Assembly (NCBI RefSeq): GCF_003674065.1
Contig: NZ_RDBE01000007.1
Coordinates: forward strand, 1-64,000
Source of the DNA: Nocardioides mangrovicus
Lineage (GTDB): Bacteria > Actinomycetota > Actinomycetes > Propionibacteriales > Nocardioidaceae
Direction: 5' to 3'
DNA: 64,000 nucleotides
Under the pieces are notes generated by a model. That model was not told the DNA's origin. It did not search any database and worked only from the letters and a program-made list of their open reading frames with translations. How positions within the stretch are numbered: the first letter of the stretch is position 1; every line of letters begins with the position of its first letter. Shown piece by piece: positions 49,477 to 58,356 of this stretch. Both the position numbers and the translations under genes were made by a program.

Positions 49477-49766
49477 ACCGTCTCGAAACCAAGCCCGGAA
49501 CATTCTGGTCGGGTCGGTCGGCGCAGCTCGGCGGGAGGCTCCCGGGCTGCCGGTTGGTGGTGGTCGCGGTCCTTGGCTGGCTACGCCGGGTGGGGTCGGC
49601 GGGCCGCTGCGGTCGGCGTCCGGGTTGCGGGCGGCGCGCGGGGCGGTGGCTGGCGCTGGTGGTGGGGTGGTTTCGACGCGCCCGCTCGCAGGGCTCGTGG
49701 AGCTGCTCAACCACTGGGGCGGCGCTGGTTGAGGCGGTGCGCTAGCACCGTCTCGAAACCAAGCCC
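49477..49766. repeat. Interspersed repeat cluster upstream of the HNH gene
   Basis: ACCGTCTCGAAACCAAGCCC occurs exactly at 49477-49496 and again at 49747-49766. Between the copies, GTTTCGACGCGCCCGCTCGC and GAGCTGCTCAACCACTGG at 49670-49718 are reverse-oriented parts of the same repeat family. The 427-base spacer 49436-49862 otherwise holds G/T-rich sequence without a gene and the SOS-like site at its end. Confidence 0.6.
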
Positions 49767-49839
49767 CACCCCGGATCGAAAGATTCACGAAACAAGCCTT
49801 GACCAGCACAAACACCGCTGTTGGCCCTTGCTCATGCGT

Positions 49840-49856
49840 TCGAACAGATGTACGAT
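49840..49856 (+). promoter_or_regulatory. SOS-box-like operator overlapping the -10 of the HNH gene
   Basis: TCGAAC-AGAT-GTACGA (49840-49855) differs at one base from the actinobacterial LexA site TCGAAC(N4)GTTCGA. It overlaps TACGAT (49851-49856), which is a TANNNT -10 placed 6 bases before the ATG at 49863. Confidence 0.55.
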
Positions 49857-49862
49857 TCAAAT

Positions 49863-51263
49863 ATGAGCGCGGCCCCCGTCGAGACCCTTCCCGAGACCAC
49901 CTCGGGCATCCTCGACCGCGCCCGGGCTGCTCACCAGACCGAACTCGCTGCCGCCGCGGACCTCCTCGCCGCCGCCGCAGCCTGGGGCGAGGCCCACCCC
50001 TGCCCCACCGGGACCCCGCCCGCCGGGTGGGGTGCGCCCGACCTGCACGGCGAAGGCCTCGTGCCCTTGGCCGGTGACGGCGCACCGCTGGTGGCGGAGT
50101 TCGCGCCCGCCGAGCTCGGCGCCCACCTGGGGCTGACCACCGACGCCGCCGCCCGCCTCATCGGCGAAGGCCTGGAACTCAAGCACCGGCTGACCCGGCT
50201 GTGGCAGCTCGTCACCGGCACCCACCACCTCAACGACCGCCTCGCCGGCGCCCGACGCCTGCCCGCGTGGCGGGCCCGCCGCGCCGCAGCCGCCACCATG
50301 GGCCTCGATGCCCACACCGCGAACCTGGTCGACCGGTGGCTGGCCCACCTCGCCGTGGTCAACCCGAACCGCCTCACGACGACCGCGATCGAACAGACCG
50401 TGGCCTGCTTCCGCGACCACGCCGACCCGGACCGGGCCGAGGCCAAAGCCCAAGCCGACGCCGAACACCGCCACGTCACGTTGACGCCGCGCCACCGCAA
50501 CCCCGACTACGGGCAAGGCCCGGTGGGAGGGCACGTCACCGAAGTGGTGATGCTCCTCGACACCCCTGATGCGGTCCGGTTCGACAACACCGTCGCCCAC
50601 CTGGCCACCAGCCTCGGCGTTCTCGGCGACACCAACCCCCTCGAGATCCGCCGCGCCACCGCCGTCGGCCTCCTCGCCGACCCCCAACACGCCCTCGACC
50701 TCCTCGCTGCCGCCTCCGGCGGACGCGACGCCGACACCCGGCCCAGAACAAGCGGCTCAGCGACCTTGTATCTGCACCTCGACGCCGCTGACCCCCGGCT
50801 CGTGGAGTCCGAACGTCACGGCACCCTCGCGATCAGCACCGTCCGCGACTGGCTCAATCGGCTCAACCTCGGCGGCGGCCGGGTCACGATCCGCCCCGTC
50901 ATCGACCTCAGCAGCTCTAACCCCGCCAGCTCCGACCTCTACGCCCAAGCCGTCGACGCCCACGACCCACCGGAGTCGATGCGTGAGGCCGCCGTCCTAC
51001 GCGACGCGTGCTGCCTGTTCCCCGGCTGCACCCGCGACTCCCGCCACGCCGACCTCGACCACCGCGTCCCCTACGTGCCAACCGACGCCGGTGGTCCACC
51101 CGGGCAAACCTCGCTGGACAACCTCGGCCCGCTGTGCCGACGCCACCACCGCCTCAAAACCCACCACCACTGGCACTGGCAACGCACCAACGACCACACC
51201 ATCACCTGGACCACACCCGACGGCACCGTCATCCACACCCTCACCCAACGCCGACACCACTGA
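49863..51263 (+). CDS. DUF222 domain protein with C-terminal HNH endonuclease domain
   Basis: The 466-residue product has a DUF222/13E12-type helical N-terminal region (about 20-330) and an HNH nuclease domain (about 390-450) with CLFPGCTRDSRHADLDHRVP and NLGPLCRRHHRLKTHH. Such genes are multicopy in actinobacteria and resemble the REP13E12 proteins of Mycobacterium. ATG 49863 is chosen for the leaderless -10 at the right distance; ATG 49848 would lie within the operator. The gene and its repeats interrupt the ispG-GNAT neighbourhood conserved elsewhere. Confidence 0.85.
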   Translation: MSAAPVETLPETTSGILDRARAAHQTELAAAADLLAAAAAWGEAHPCPTGTPPAGWGAPDLHGEGLVPLAGDGAPLVAEFAPAELGAHLGLTTDAAARLIGEGLELKHRLTRLWQLVTGTHHLNDRLAGARRLPAWRARRAAAATMGLDAHTANLVDRWLAHLAVVNPNRLTTTAIEQTVACFRDHADPDRAEAKAQADAEHRHVTLTPRHRNPDYGQGPVGGHVTEVVMLLDTPDAVRFDNTVAHLATSLGVLGDTNPLEIRRATAVGLLADPQHALDLLAAASGGRDADTRPRTSGSATLYLHLDAADPRLVESERHGTLAISTVRDWLNRLNLGGGRVTIRPVIDLSSSNPASSDLYAQAVDAHDPPESMREAAVLRDACCLFPGCTRDSRHADLDHRVPYVPTDAGGPPGQTSLDNLGPLCRRHHRLKTHHHWHWQRTNDHTITWTTPDGTVIHTLTQRRHH

Positions 51264-51318
51264 GCCCTGCGTCCGGCCGCACCAGGTGACGGTGCGAGCC
51301 CCGGTGGTCGGAGTCGCC

Positions 51319-51324
51319 TAGGGT
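51319..51324 (+). promoter_or_regulatory. -10 box of a leaderless GNAT transcript
   Basis: TAGGGT is followed by 6 bases and the GTG at 51331. Confidence 0.5.
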
Positions 51325-51330
51325 TCAGGT

Positions 51331-52176
51331 GTGCTCCGGACCCAGTCCGGGTTGCGCGTGCTGGGCGCGCAGGATCTCCCCGAGGTCCTCGACCTGCTGG
51401 CCGCCGACCCGGTGCGCAACGTCTTCGTGGACTACCGCGCGCGTCTGACCCGGCTCGAGCCGCGGTGGCTGGGCGGTGAGATCTGGGGCTGGTTCCGCGA
51501 CGGTCGGCTGGCCTCGGTGTGCCACGCCGCGGCGAACCTGGTGCCCGCGATGGCCGACGAGGAGGCGCTGGACGCCTTCGCCGGGCGGGCGCGCAAGCGG
51601 GGCCGGACGTGCTCGACGATCGTCGGCCCACGCGACCAGGTCGAGGTGCTCTGGGACCGGCTCAGTTCGCACTGGGGGCCCGCCCGGGAGCTGCGCTGGC
51701 AGCAGCCGCACCTGGAGATCAGCGGTTCGTCCGACGTCGAGGCCGACCCGCTGGTGCGGCGCTCGGAGGCCAGCGACATCGAGACGCTGTACCCGGCGTG
51801 CGTGGCGATGTACACCGAGGAGGTCGGCGTCTCCCCGGAGTGGGACGGCGGCCGCGACCTGTACCGCGCCCGCGTGGCGCAGCTGGTCAGCCGCGGCTGG
51901 TCGTTCGCACGCTACGAGGAGGGCCGGGTCGTGTTCAAGGCCGAGATCGCCTGCTCGACGCCGCACGCCTGCCAGGTGCAGGGCGTCTACGTCGCCCCCG
52001 ACCGCCGTGGCGAGGGACTGGCCACCCGGGGCATGGCGGCCGTCGTGGAGCTGGCCCGCCGCGAGATCGCGCCGGTCGTCTCGTTGTACGTCAACGGTCA
52101 CAACACCGCGGCGCGGACCGCCTACGACCGGGCCGGGTTCCGGCAGACCGAAACCTTCGCGACGGTGATGTTCTGA
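51331..52176 (+). CDS. GNAT acetyltransferase with DUF4081-type N-terminal domain
   Basis: The 281-residue product has an N-terminal domain (LDLLAADPVRNVFVDYRA, about 21-38; IWGWFRDGRLASVCH) and a C-terminal GNAT domain with the acetyl-CoA loop VYVAPDRRGEGLATRGMAA (about 223-241) and SLYVNGHNTAARTAYDRAGF. It corresponds to Rv2867c, which follows ispG in mycobacteria. The substrate is unknown. The stop shares a base with the next ATG. Confidence 0.9.
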   Translation: MLRTQSGLRVLGAQDLPEVLDLLAADPVRNVFVDYRARLTRLEPRWLGGEIWGWFRDGRLASVCHAAANLVPAMADEEALDAFAGRARKRGRTCSTIVGPRDQVEVLWDRLSSHWGPARELRWQQPHLEISGSSDVEADPLVRRSEASDIETLYPACVAMYTEEVGVSPEWDGGRDLYRARVAQLVSRGWSFARYEEGRVVFKAEIACSTPHACQVQGVYVAPDRRGEGLATRGMAAVVELARREIAPVVSLYVNGHNTAARTAYDRAGFRQTETFATVMF

Positions 52177-52529
52177 TGCGCGAGGCACGCATCCTGGCCG
52201 CCATCCTGGGCGGTTCCGGCGTGATCCACCTGCTGCGACCGGAGACGTTCGAGCCGTTGATGCCGGACGTCGTGCCCGCCCACCGCGAGGTGATCCTCGG
52301 CTCCGGCGTGCTGGAGCTGGCCTGCGCCGCCGGTCTGCTGACCCGTCGGTTCCGCCGCCCGGCCGGGTGGGCGAGCGCGGCGCTGCTGGTCGGCGTCTTC
52401 CCCGCGAACCTCAAGATGGCCGACGACGCGCGCCGCAGCTCCAGCACCGGCTTCAAGGCCGCGGCGTACGGCCGGCTGCCGCTGCAGGTGCCGCTCATCC
52501 GGATGGCGCTGCGAGCCGCGCGGAGCTGA
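52176..52529 (+). CDS. DoxX-like small membrane protein
   Basis: The 117-residue product has the DoxX-like pattern [27 protein letters not shown], then [14 protein letters not shown] and [21 protein letters not shown], with three to four membrane helices. It begins on the last base of the acetyltransferase stop. Function unknown. Confidence 0.78.
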   Translation: MREARILAAILGGSGVIHLLRPETFEPLMPDVVPAHREVILGSGVLELACAAGLLTRRFRRPAGWASAALLVGVFPANLKMADDARRSSSTGFKAAAYGRLPLQVPLIRMALRAARS

Positions 52530-52567
52530 GCACGACACCGCGTCGAAAACGGGTACCCGCCGGCTAC

Positions 52568-52573
52568 TAACCT
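52568..52573 (+). promoter_or_regulatory. -10 box of a leaderless proS transcript
   Basis: TAACCT is followed by 8 bases and the ATG at 52582, with no Shine-Dalgarno between. Confidence 0.45.
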
Positions 52574-52581
52574 CACCTGTC

Positions 52582-54363
52582 ATGACGATCCTGCGGATGT
52601 CGACGCTGTTCGTCCGGACCCTGCGCGAGGACCCGGCCGACGCGGAGGTGCCCAGCCACCGGCTGCTGGTCCGCGCCGGCTACGTACGCCGCGCGGCGCC
52701 GGGCATCTACTCCTGGCTGCCGCTGGGGCTGCGGGTGGTGCGACGGATCGAGAACATCATCCGCGAGGAGATGGACGCGATGGGCGCCCAGGAGCTGCTG
52801 TTCCCGGCGCTGCTGCCCAAGGAGCCCTACGACGCATCGGGTCGCTGGACCTCCTACGGCGACGGCATCTTCCGGCTCAAGGACCGCAAGGGCAACGACC
52901 TGCTGCTCGGGCCCACCCACGAGGAGATGTTCACCCTCGCGGTGAAGGACATGTACTCCTCCTACAAGGACCTGCCCGTCCTGCTGTACCAGATCCAGAC
53001 CAAGTACCGCGACGAGCCGCGGCCCCGTGCGGGCGTGCTGCGCGGGCGTGAGTTCGTGATGAAGGACGCCTACTCCTTCGACGTGGACGACGCCGGGCTC
53101 GAGGTCTCCTACCAGGCCTTCCGCGACGCCTACGTGCGCATCTTCGACCGGCTCGGCTTCGACTACGTCATCGTCAAGGCCCACAGCGGCGCCATGGGCG
53201 GCTCGGCGTCGGAGGAGTTCCTGGCCAAGGCGGCGGTGGGGGAGGACACCTACGTCCACTGCACCACCTGCGACTACGCCGCCAACGTCGAGGCGGTCAC
53301 CGTGAGCCCGCCCGCAGCGGTGGCGTACGACGGGCTGCCCGCGGCGCACGTCGAGGAGACCCCCGACACCCCGACCATCGAGACGCTGGTCGACCATGCG
53401 AACGCCGCCCATCCGCGCACCGACGGCCGGGACTGGCGGGCCTCGGACACCCTGAAGAACATCGTGTTCTCCGTGCGCTACCCCGACGGCCGCTCGGAGG
53501 CGATCGCCTTCGGCGTGCCCGGCGACCGCGACGTCGACGTCGCCCGCGTGGAGGCGTTCCTCGGCGAGGGCGCGGTGTTCGAGCCCTACAGCGAGGAGGA
53601 GTTCGCGGCCCAGCCGAGCCTGGCGAAGGGCTACATCGGTCCGGGCGCGCTGGGCGCCGACGAGCCCGCCGGCATCCGCTACCTGCTGGACCCACGGGTG
53701 GCCGAGGGCACGGCCTGGGTGACCGGCGCCGACGAGCCCGGTCGGCACGTCTTCGACCTCGTGGCCGGTCGCGACTTCACCGGCGACGGCGTGGTCGAGG
53801 TGGCCGACGTGCGCGACGGCGACCCGTGCCCGGTCGACGGCGACGAGGGCGGCGTCCTGGTCTCCGCCCGCGGCATCGAGATGGGCCACATCTTCGCCCT
53901 CGGCCGCCTCTACGCCGAGGCGCTGGGCCTGCAGGTGCTCGACGAGAACGGCAAGCTCGTCACCGTCACGATGGGCTCCTACGGCATCGGCCCCACCCGG
54001 GCGGTGGCGGCCATCGCCGAGAACACCCTCGACGACCTCGGGCTGTGCTGGCCGCGCAACGTCGCGCCGGCCGACATCCACGTCGTCGCCACGGGCAAGG
54101 ACGAAGCGGTGTTCGCCGCGGCAGAGGAGCTGGTCCGCGAGCTCCACGCCGCCGGCGTGGAGGTGCTCTACGACGACCGGCCCAAGGTCAGCCCCGGGGT
54201 GAAGTTCAAGGACGCCGAGCTGATCGGCGTGCCCACGATCGTCACCGTCGGCCGCGGCCTGGCCGAGGGCGTCGTCGAGTTGCGCGACCGAGCCTCCGAC
54301 GAGCGGAGCCAGGTGCCGGTCGCCGAGGCGGCCGCGCACCTGGTCTCGCTCGTGCTGCGGTGA
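52582..54363 (+). CDS. proS: Prolyl-tRNA synthetase, bacterial type with editing insert
   Basis: ProRS charges tRNA-Pro. The 593-residue product has class II motif 1 ([22 protein letters not shown]), motif 2 with [25 protein letters not shown] (about 137-161), the INS editing domain (about 220-400), motif 3 ([16 protein letters not shown], about 469-484), and the anticodon-binding domain at the end. Gene context upstream of rimP-nusA matches other actinobacteria. Ends 3 bases before the converging small secreted-protein gene. Confidence 0.96.
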   Translation: MTILRMSTLFVRTLREDPADAEVPSHRLLVRAGYVRRAAPGIYSWLPLGLRVVRRIENIIREEMDAMGAQELLFPALLPKEPYDASGRWTSYGDGIFRLKDRKGNDLLLGPTHEEMFTLAVKDMYSSYKDLPVLLYQIQTKYRDEPRPRAGVLRGREFVMKDAYSFDVDDAGLEVSYQAFRDAYVRIFDRLGFDYVIVKAHSGAMGGSASEEFLAKAAVGEDTYVHCTTCDYAANVEAVTVSPPAAVAYDGLPAAHVEETPDTPTIETLVDHANAAHPRTDGRDWRASDTLKNIVFSVRYPDGRSEAIAFGVPGDRDVDVARVEAFLGEGAVFEPYSEEEFAAQPSLAKGYIGPGALGADEPAGIRYLLDPRVAEGTAWVTGADEPGRHVFDLVAGRDFTGDGVVEVADVRDGDPCPVDGDEGGVLVSARGIEMGHIFALGRLYAEALGLQVLDENGKLVTVTMGSYGIGPTRAVAAIAENTLDDLGLCWPRNVAPADIHVVATGKDEAVFAAAEELVRELHAAGVEVLYDDRPKVSPGVKFKDAELIGVPTIVTVGRGLAEGVVELRDRASDERSQVPVAEAAAHLVSLVLR

Positions 54364-54366
54364 GGA

Positions 54367-54756
54367 TCAGACGCAGCGGGGCCAGCAGCTGGGGCCGGGG
54401 CTGAGGCGGAAGTAGTAGACCGGCCCCAGGTCCTTGACGGCCGAGCGCGGGGGAGCGCCGTTGCGCCCGTCCTGAAGGGTCCACAGCTCCTTCTTGTTCT
54501 TGTCCAGGGCCGTCAGGTAGGCGCCACCGGTCTGGCTGTTGACCACGAGGTGGTCGCCGTTCTGGCCGTAGATCGGGTAGGTGCCGTACGCCTTCCACTT
54601 GTAGGTGATGCTGCTGCCCTGGCTGTTGGAGTAGACGCAGCCGTAGTACGTCGGGCAGGTCGCCGCGGCCTGCGCCGCCGACGTCAGGGCCGGCGCGGAT
54701 AGCAGTCCGACCAGCGCGGTGAGCAGGGTCGTCGCGGTGATGAGGTGTCTCTTCAT
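54367..54756 (-). CDS. Small secreted protein of unknown function
   Basis: The 129-residue product has a signal peptide (1-31, with cleavage near AQAAA), then CPTYYGCVYSNSQGSSITYKW and a Cys-Pro pair at the end (SCWPRC), giving four cysteines that could form two disulfides. No family was recognised. ATG 54756 has GGAGGAACG directly upstream. The gene looks like an insertion between proS and the downstream genes. Confidence 0.72.
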   Translation of the reverse strand: MKRHLITATTLLTALVGLLSAPALTSAAQAAATCPTYYGCVYSNSQGSSITYKWKAYGTYPIYGQNGDHLVVNSQTGGAYLTALDKNKKELWTLQDGRNGAPPRSAVKDLGPVYYFRLSPGPSCWPRCV

Positions 54757-54901
54757 CGTTCCTCCGAGATCGGCCGGTGATCGGCACCGGCCTGGGTATG
54801 CAGACCACGATGGCCGGTGCCGGCGGGCGGCGGCGGAGGTTTCGGATCAGGCCGAACAGTCGGTGTGGGTCCCGTCGGCTCGCTGTGCCACGCTCTGCGC
54901 C

Positions 54902-56137
54902 GTGGAGCCGTTCGCCGACCTCGCCTTCGCCGAGACCGGCCGGTTCCGCGCCTTCGAGGTCGTCGCCCCCGGGTTTGCCGGCTGCTGGCCCGACGCCGCG
55001 GCGGCGCCCTTCGCCGGCATCGAGGCGCCGCCGGTCTCGGGGCGTACCGGGGTGGGCCGGGCGGTGGCCGACTGGGATCTGGAGTCCGGGACGGTGGTGC
55101 TGCGCGTGGGCGGTCGCCGACCACGGCGGCGCCGGTTCGACCCCGCGGGGGTGACCACGCTCGGGTTCGCGCTCTGCGAGCGGCAGGCCACGGCGCTGGT
55201 GCGACGTGCGGACGGCTGGCTGCCGCTGGTCACCCTGCGCGACCCGCAGCTGCCGGCGGACGAGCTGTCCTGGACGGCACCACCCGGCTCGGTGACTGGT
55301 CCGTTCGGGATGGCCGGGCGTCGCGACCCGCACCTGGTGCAGCACGCCGACGGCACCGCGTACGTCGAGGACGGGCGGGTGTTCATGACCTGGACCTGCG
55401 CCGGGCTGGGCTTCTTCGCCCAGGCGCACTGGGGCGTGTTCGCGCTCGACCCGGAGCGGCCCGGTGAGATGGAGCAGGTGGCGCAGGTCTACGGCCGCCG
55501 CGACGGCCGGGTGGTGGGCGACCACGCCGGGCAGCTGGTGCGCGACGGCGATCGATGGCTGGTGATGGTGTCCTCGTGGGGCGACTTCCCCGAGAGCGGC
55601 GTGCAGGTGCGCCACGCCGTCACCGACGCCGACCTGCTGCACGGCGTCCACGTGCTGGAGACGAGCCTGACGCCGCTGCCGACGTCGCTGGCGACCTGGG
55701 ACCCCTGCTTCACCCGCACCGACGACGGCTGGCTGGTGGCCTACGTCGAGAGCCGCTCGCAGCGGCCCTTCCGCTTCCACCCGGTGCTCGCGCGCACCAC
55801 CGCGGACCTGCCGTGGGAGGGGCTGCGCGAGGTCGGCGCGGCCGAGGAGCTCACCCAGTGCGAGGGTCCGGTGCTGGTGCGCCGCCACGACCGCCTCTGG
55901 CTGCTGGCGGCCGACGCGGCCGCGCGGACCTACCGGGTGTGGGACGACGCGATGCGCCCAGCGGGCACGCTCGACGCGCCGTTCGGCACCAACATCCCGC
56001 ACCCCCAGCTGCTCGAGAGCGACGGCCGCTGGCGGCTGCTCACCTTCGACGGCAGCTCGACGGCAGGACAGCGTCGGCGCTCGGTGATGGGATACGGAGG
56101 GCACGGCGACGTCGTCGTGATGGAGGAGGGCCGATGA
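54902..56137 (+). CDS. Five-bladed beta-propeller protein, GH43/GH32-like fold suspected
   Basis: The 411-residue product has repeated W/F-containing strands such as MAGRRDPHLVQHADGTAYV, VFMTWTCAGLGFFAQAHWGVF, RWLVMVSSWGDFPESGV and WDPCFTRTDDGWLVAYVES. The Arg-Asp-Pro and repeated Asp/Glu positions recall glycoside hydrolase clan propellers, but no family signature is complete. No signal peptide is seen, so it is probably cytoplasmic. GTG 54902 is the first start with plausible content; upstream sequence in frame lacks similarity. It is coupled to the HAD gene (ATGA-type overlap). Confidence 0.55.
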   Translation: MEPFADLAFAETGRFRAFEVVAPGFAGCWPDAAAAPFAGIEAPPVSGRTGVGRAVADWDLESGTVVLRVGGRRPRRRRFDPAGVTTLGFALCERQATALVRRADGWLPLVTLRDPQLPADELSWTAPPGSVTGPFGMAGRRDPHLVQHADGTAYVEDGRVFMTWTCAGLGFFAQAHWGVFALDPERPGEMEQVAQVYGRRDGRVVGDHAGQLVRDGDRWLVMVSSWGDFPESGVQVRHAVTDADLLHGVHVLETSLTPLPTSLATWDPCFTRTDDGWLVAYVESRSQRPFRFHPVLARTTADLPWEGLREVGAAEELTQCEGPVLVRRHDRLWLLAADAAARTYRVWDDAMRPAGTLDAPFGTNIPHPQLLESDGRWRLLTFDGSSTAGQRRRSVMGYGGHGDVVVMEEGR

Positions 56138-56823
56138 GCATCGAGGCGGTCGTCTTCGACTGGGGCGGCACGCTCACGCCCTGGCACGACATCGACTTCG
56201 AGGCCGAGGCGCAGGCGCTCGCACGGGCCGTGGTCGGCGGCGGTGACGACGCCGCCGGCCTGCTGCGCGCGGCGGCCGACACGGTGTGGGGCCGCTCGCG
56301 CGACCAGCAGCGCAGCGCGACGGTGGCCGACCTGTTCGTCGAGGCCGGCCTCGAGCACGACCCCGACCTGCTCGTCCACTACCGCGAGTTCTGGGAGCCG
56401 CACACGCTGACCGACCCCGAGGCGGCGCCGATGTTCCGCACCCTGCGCGAGCGCGGTCTCAAGGTCGGCGTGCTCTCCAACACCGTCTGGCCACGCGAGT
56501 GGCACGAGGCGTTCTTCGCCCGCGACGGGGTGCTCGACCTCATCGACGGCGCCGTCTACACCAGCGAGGTGCCGTGGACCAAGCCCGCGCCGGAGGCGTT
56601 CCGCGCGGCGCTCGACGCCATCGGCGTCGCCGACCCGGCCCGCTGCGTGTTCGTCGGCGACCGGCTCTTCGACGACGTCTGGGGCGCGCACCACGCCGGG
56701 TTGCGGGCCGTCCACATCCCGCACAGCACGATCCCGGCCAACCAGGTCGGTCACACCGAGGGCGAGCCCGATGCGGTCGCGCACTCGCTGGCGCAGATCC
56801 CCGACCTGGTGGAGCAGCTCTAG
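56134..56823 (+). CDS. HAD superfamily hydrolase
   Basis: The 229-residue product has the HAD motif I VVFDWGGTL (nucleophile Asp9; the second acidic residue is Gly), motif II VLSNT, motif III Lys in WTKPAPEAF, and motif IV VFVGDRLFDDVWGA. The DWGGT form is common in subfamily IA proteins and weakens prediction of plain phosphatase activity. It is coupled to the propeller gene. Its last three bases overlap the end of the converging DUF4439 gene. Confidence 0.88.
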   Translation: MSIEAVVFDWGGTLTPWHDIDFEAEAQALARAVVGGGDDAAGLLRAAADTVWGRSRDQQRSATVADLFVEAGLEHDPDLLVHYREFWEPHTLTDPEAAPMFRTLRERGLKVGVLSNTVWPREWHEAFFARDGVLDLIDGAVYTSEVPWTKPAPEAFRAALDAIGVADPARCVFVGDRLFDDVWGAHHAGLRAVHIPHSTIPANQVGHTEGEPDAVAHSLAQIPDLVEQL

Positions 56824-57278
56824 TCCGACGCCTTGGCGCCCAGGCCGCTCGTCCCGGGCCAGGTCTCCGGTCGGCCGCCGAAGGTGAGCTGCCGCACGGC
56901 GCAGGACTGCATCGCGACCACGGCCAGCCGCCGGTTCTCACCGGAGGTGCTGGCCACCAGCGTGCCGTAGGTGTCGGCGATGCGGCGCTCGATGGTCAGC
57001 GCGGCCCGGACGATCTGCTGCTGGTCGGCGGCGGCGTTGGGCAGCACGTACGAGGGGGAGGCGGCCACGGGCGTGGCGCCGGCGGCGGTGATGCGGGCGA
57101 CGAGGTCGTCGCGCTGGGTGCGGTGCCAGGTGAAGGCGTCGTCGAGCTGGCCGAACAGCGTCGGTTGGGCGCCCTCGGAGGTCTGCGCGACCAGGACGGT
57201 GAACACGTAGCAGGCGGCGTGCTCGCCGGCCAGCGTGTCCTGCAGGGCCTGCGTGGTGTCGCTCGGGGAGTCAGCCAC
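56820..57278 (-). CDS. DUF4439 ferritin-like domain protein
   Basis: The 152-residue product begins VADSPSDTTQALQDTLAGEHAACYVF and contains an Ala-rich four-helix ferritin-like pattern with EHAACYVF and WHRTQRDDLVARI. GTG 57278 overlaps the end of the lipoprotein gene upstream by 8 bases. Genes of this kind lie beside rimP in mycobacteria (Rv2843-Rv2844 region). Function unknown. Confidence 0.8.
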   Translation of the reverse strand: MADSPSDTTQALQDTLAGEHAACYVFTVLVAQTSEGAQPTLFGQLDDAFTWHRTQRDDLVARITAAGATPVAASPSYVLPNAAADQQQIVRAALTIERRIADTYGTLVASTSGENRRLAVVAMQSCAVRQLTFGGRPETWPGTSGLGAKASD

Positions 57279-57789
57279 GGGGCAGCACCTCCAGCCGCTG
57301 GCCGTAGGCGCAGCCCATGCTGGCCAGCAGCCGGGCGAAGGCGCCGGACTCGGCGCGACCGGCGGCGTCGAGGCAGGCCTGCTGCAGGGCGGTGGTCTGC
57401 TGGCGCACCTGCGCCAGCGCGGCGGCGCGGTCGGCGCCCACGGTGGCCGGCGTGGGGCTCGCGGGCTGCAGCCGGTTGGCCGAGACCGCGCCACGCAGCG
57501 TCGTCAGGTGGCTGCGCTGCACCGCCAGCAGCGGCGCCAGCGGCAGACCCGCGAAGCTGCGCCGGGTGCGCACCAGCAGGTCGTCGACGGCGCGGAGCCG
57601 CGTGACGAGGTCGGAGACGATGGCCTCGTCGGTGTCCAGCGACGCCGTGGCCGACGGGCTCGACGACCCGGCCGGGGTCGTCGCCGGGGTCGTCGCCGAG
57701 GTCGCCGTCCGGGCCGTCGAGCACCCGGTGGCGCCGACCAGGACCGCCCCCGCCAGTGCCGTACGACGGGTCAGCGGCAGGGCAGGCAC
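57271..57789 (-). CDS. Secreted lipoprotein with coiled-coil-like domain
   Basis: The 172-residue product has a lipoprotein signal (TRRTALAGAVLVGATGC, Cys23 as lipid site), a Thr/Ser/Pro linker, and a helical Ala-rich domain (LVTRLRAVDDLLVRTRRSF, ALAQVRQQTTALQQACLDAAG). It is coupled to the DUF4439 gene, suggesting a complex. GTG 57789 has a TAGGAT box 6 bases upstream on the minus strand (57796-57801), fitting a leaderless transcript. It is divergent from rimP. Confidence 0.75.
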   Translation of the reverse strand: MPALPLTRRTALAGAVLVGATGCSTARTATSATTPATTPAGSSSPSATASLDTDEAIVSDLVTRLRAVDDLLVRTRRSFAGLPLAPLLAVQRSHLTTLRGAVSANRLQPASPTPATVGADRAAALAQVRQQTTALQQACLDAAGRAESGAFARLLASMGCAYGQRLEVLPRG

Positions 57790-57795
57790 CCGGCG

Positions 57796-57826
57796 ATCCT
57801 AGATCGGGAGAAACACCTACTAGGGT
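57796..57826. promoter_or_regulatory. Divergent promoters of the lipoprotein gene and rimP
   Basis: TAGGAT on the minus strand (57796-57801) serves the leaderless lipoprotein gene. TAGGGT at 57821-57826 on the plus strand is a -10 candidate for rimP, whose ATG is 48 bases downstream. Confidence 0.45.
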
Positions 57827-57873
57827 GGACGCACCGCAGCAACCACAACACAACAGCAGGAGGTCGGATCCTC

Positions 57874-58350
57874 ATGGTCGGCCAGGAATCGACCCAGCCC
57901 CGGGACCGTCTGGTCGAGCTGTTGGGCGCGCCGCTGGCCGCCGCCGGGCTCGACCTGGAGGACGTGGGCCTCACCACCGCCGGGAAGCGGCGGGTGCTGC
58001 GGGTCGCGGTCGACAAGGACGGCGGCGTGAGCATGGACGAGGTGGCTGAGGCGACCCGCGAGGTCTCGCGCGTGCTGGACGAGTCCGACGCGATGGGCGA
58101 GTCGCCGTACACCCTCGAGGTGGGCTCGCCCGGCGTGGACCACCCGCTGACGCTGCCGCGCCATTGGCGGCGCAACCACGACAGGCTGGTCAAGCTCACC
58201 CTCGCCGACGGTGAGTCGCTCACCGGCCGGGTCCTGGCCAGCGACGAGCAGAGCGCGACCCTCGACGTCGGCGGCCAGGAGCGGGTGGTGGCGCTGCCCG
58301 AGGTGGCCAAGGCCCGGGTCCAGGTCGAGTTCAACCGCAAGAAGGAGTGA
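57874..58350 (+). CDS. rimP: Ribosome maturation factor RimP
   Basis: RimP assists 30S assembly. The 158-residue product has the N-terminal domain (LLGAPLAAAGLDLEDVGL), VAVDKDGGVSMDEVAEATREVS and LEVGSPGVDHPLTLPRHWRR, followed by the SH3-like C-terminal part. ATG 57874 has AGGAGG 11 bases upstream. It heads the rimP-nusA-ylxR-infB-rbfA operon; nusA begins 6 bases after its stop. Confidence 0.95.
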   Translation: MVGQESTQPRDRLVELLGAPLAAAGLDLEDVGLTTAGKRRVLRVAVDKDGGVSMDEVAEATREVSRVLDESDAMGESPYTLEVGSPGVDHPLTLPRHWRRNHDRLVKLTLADGESLTGRVLASDEQSATLDVGGQERVVALPEVAKARVQVEFNRKKE

Positions 58351-58356
58351 GGCGAC

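Noticed and set aside
49436-49862. Insertion sequence
   Set aside because: Repeats are present, but there is no transposase and no terminal inverted repeat pair; only short interspersed units are seen.
56134-56823. HAD gene as inactive because motif I reads DWGGT
   Set aside because: This form is common in subfamily IA and does not by itself prove loss of activity.
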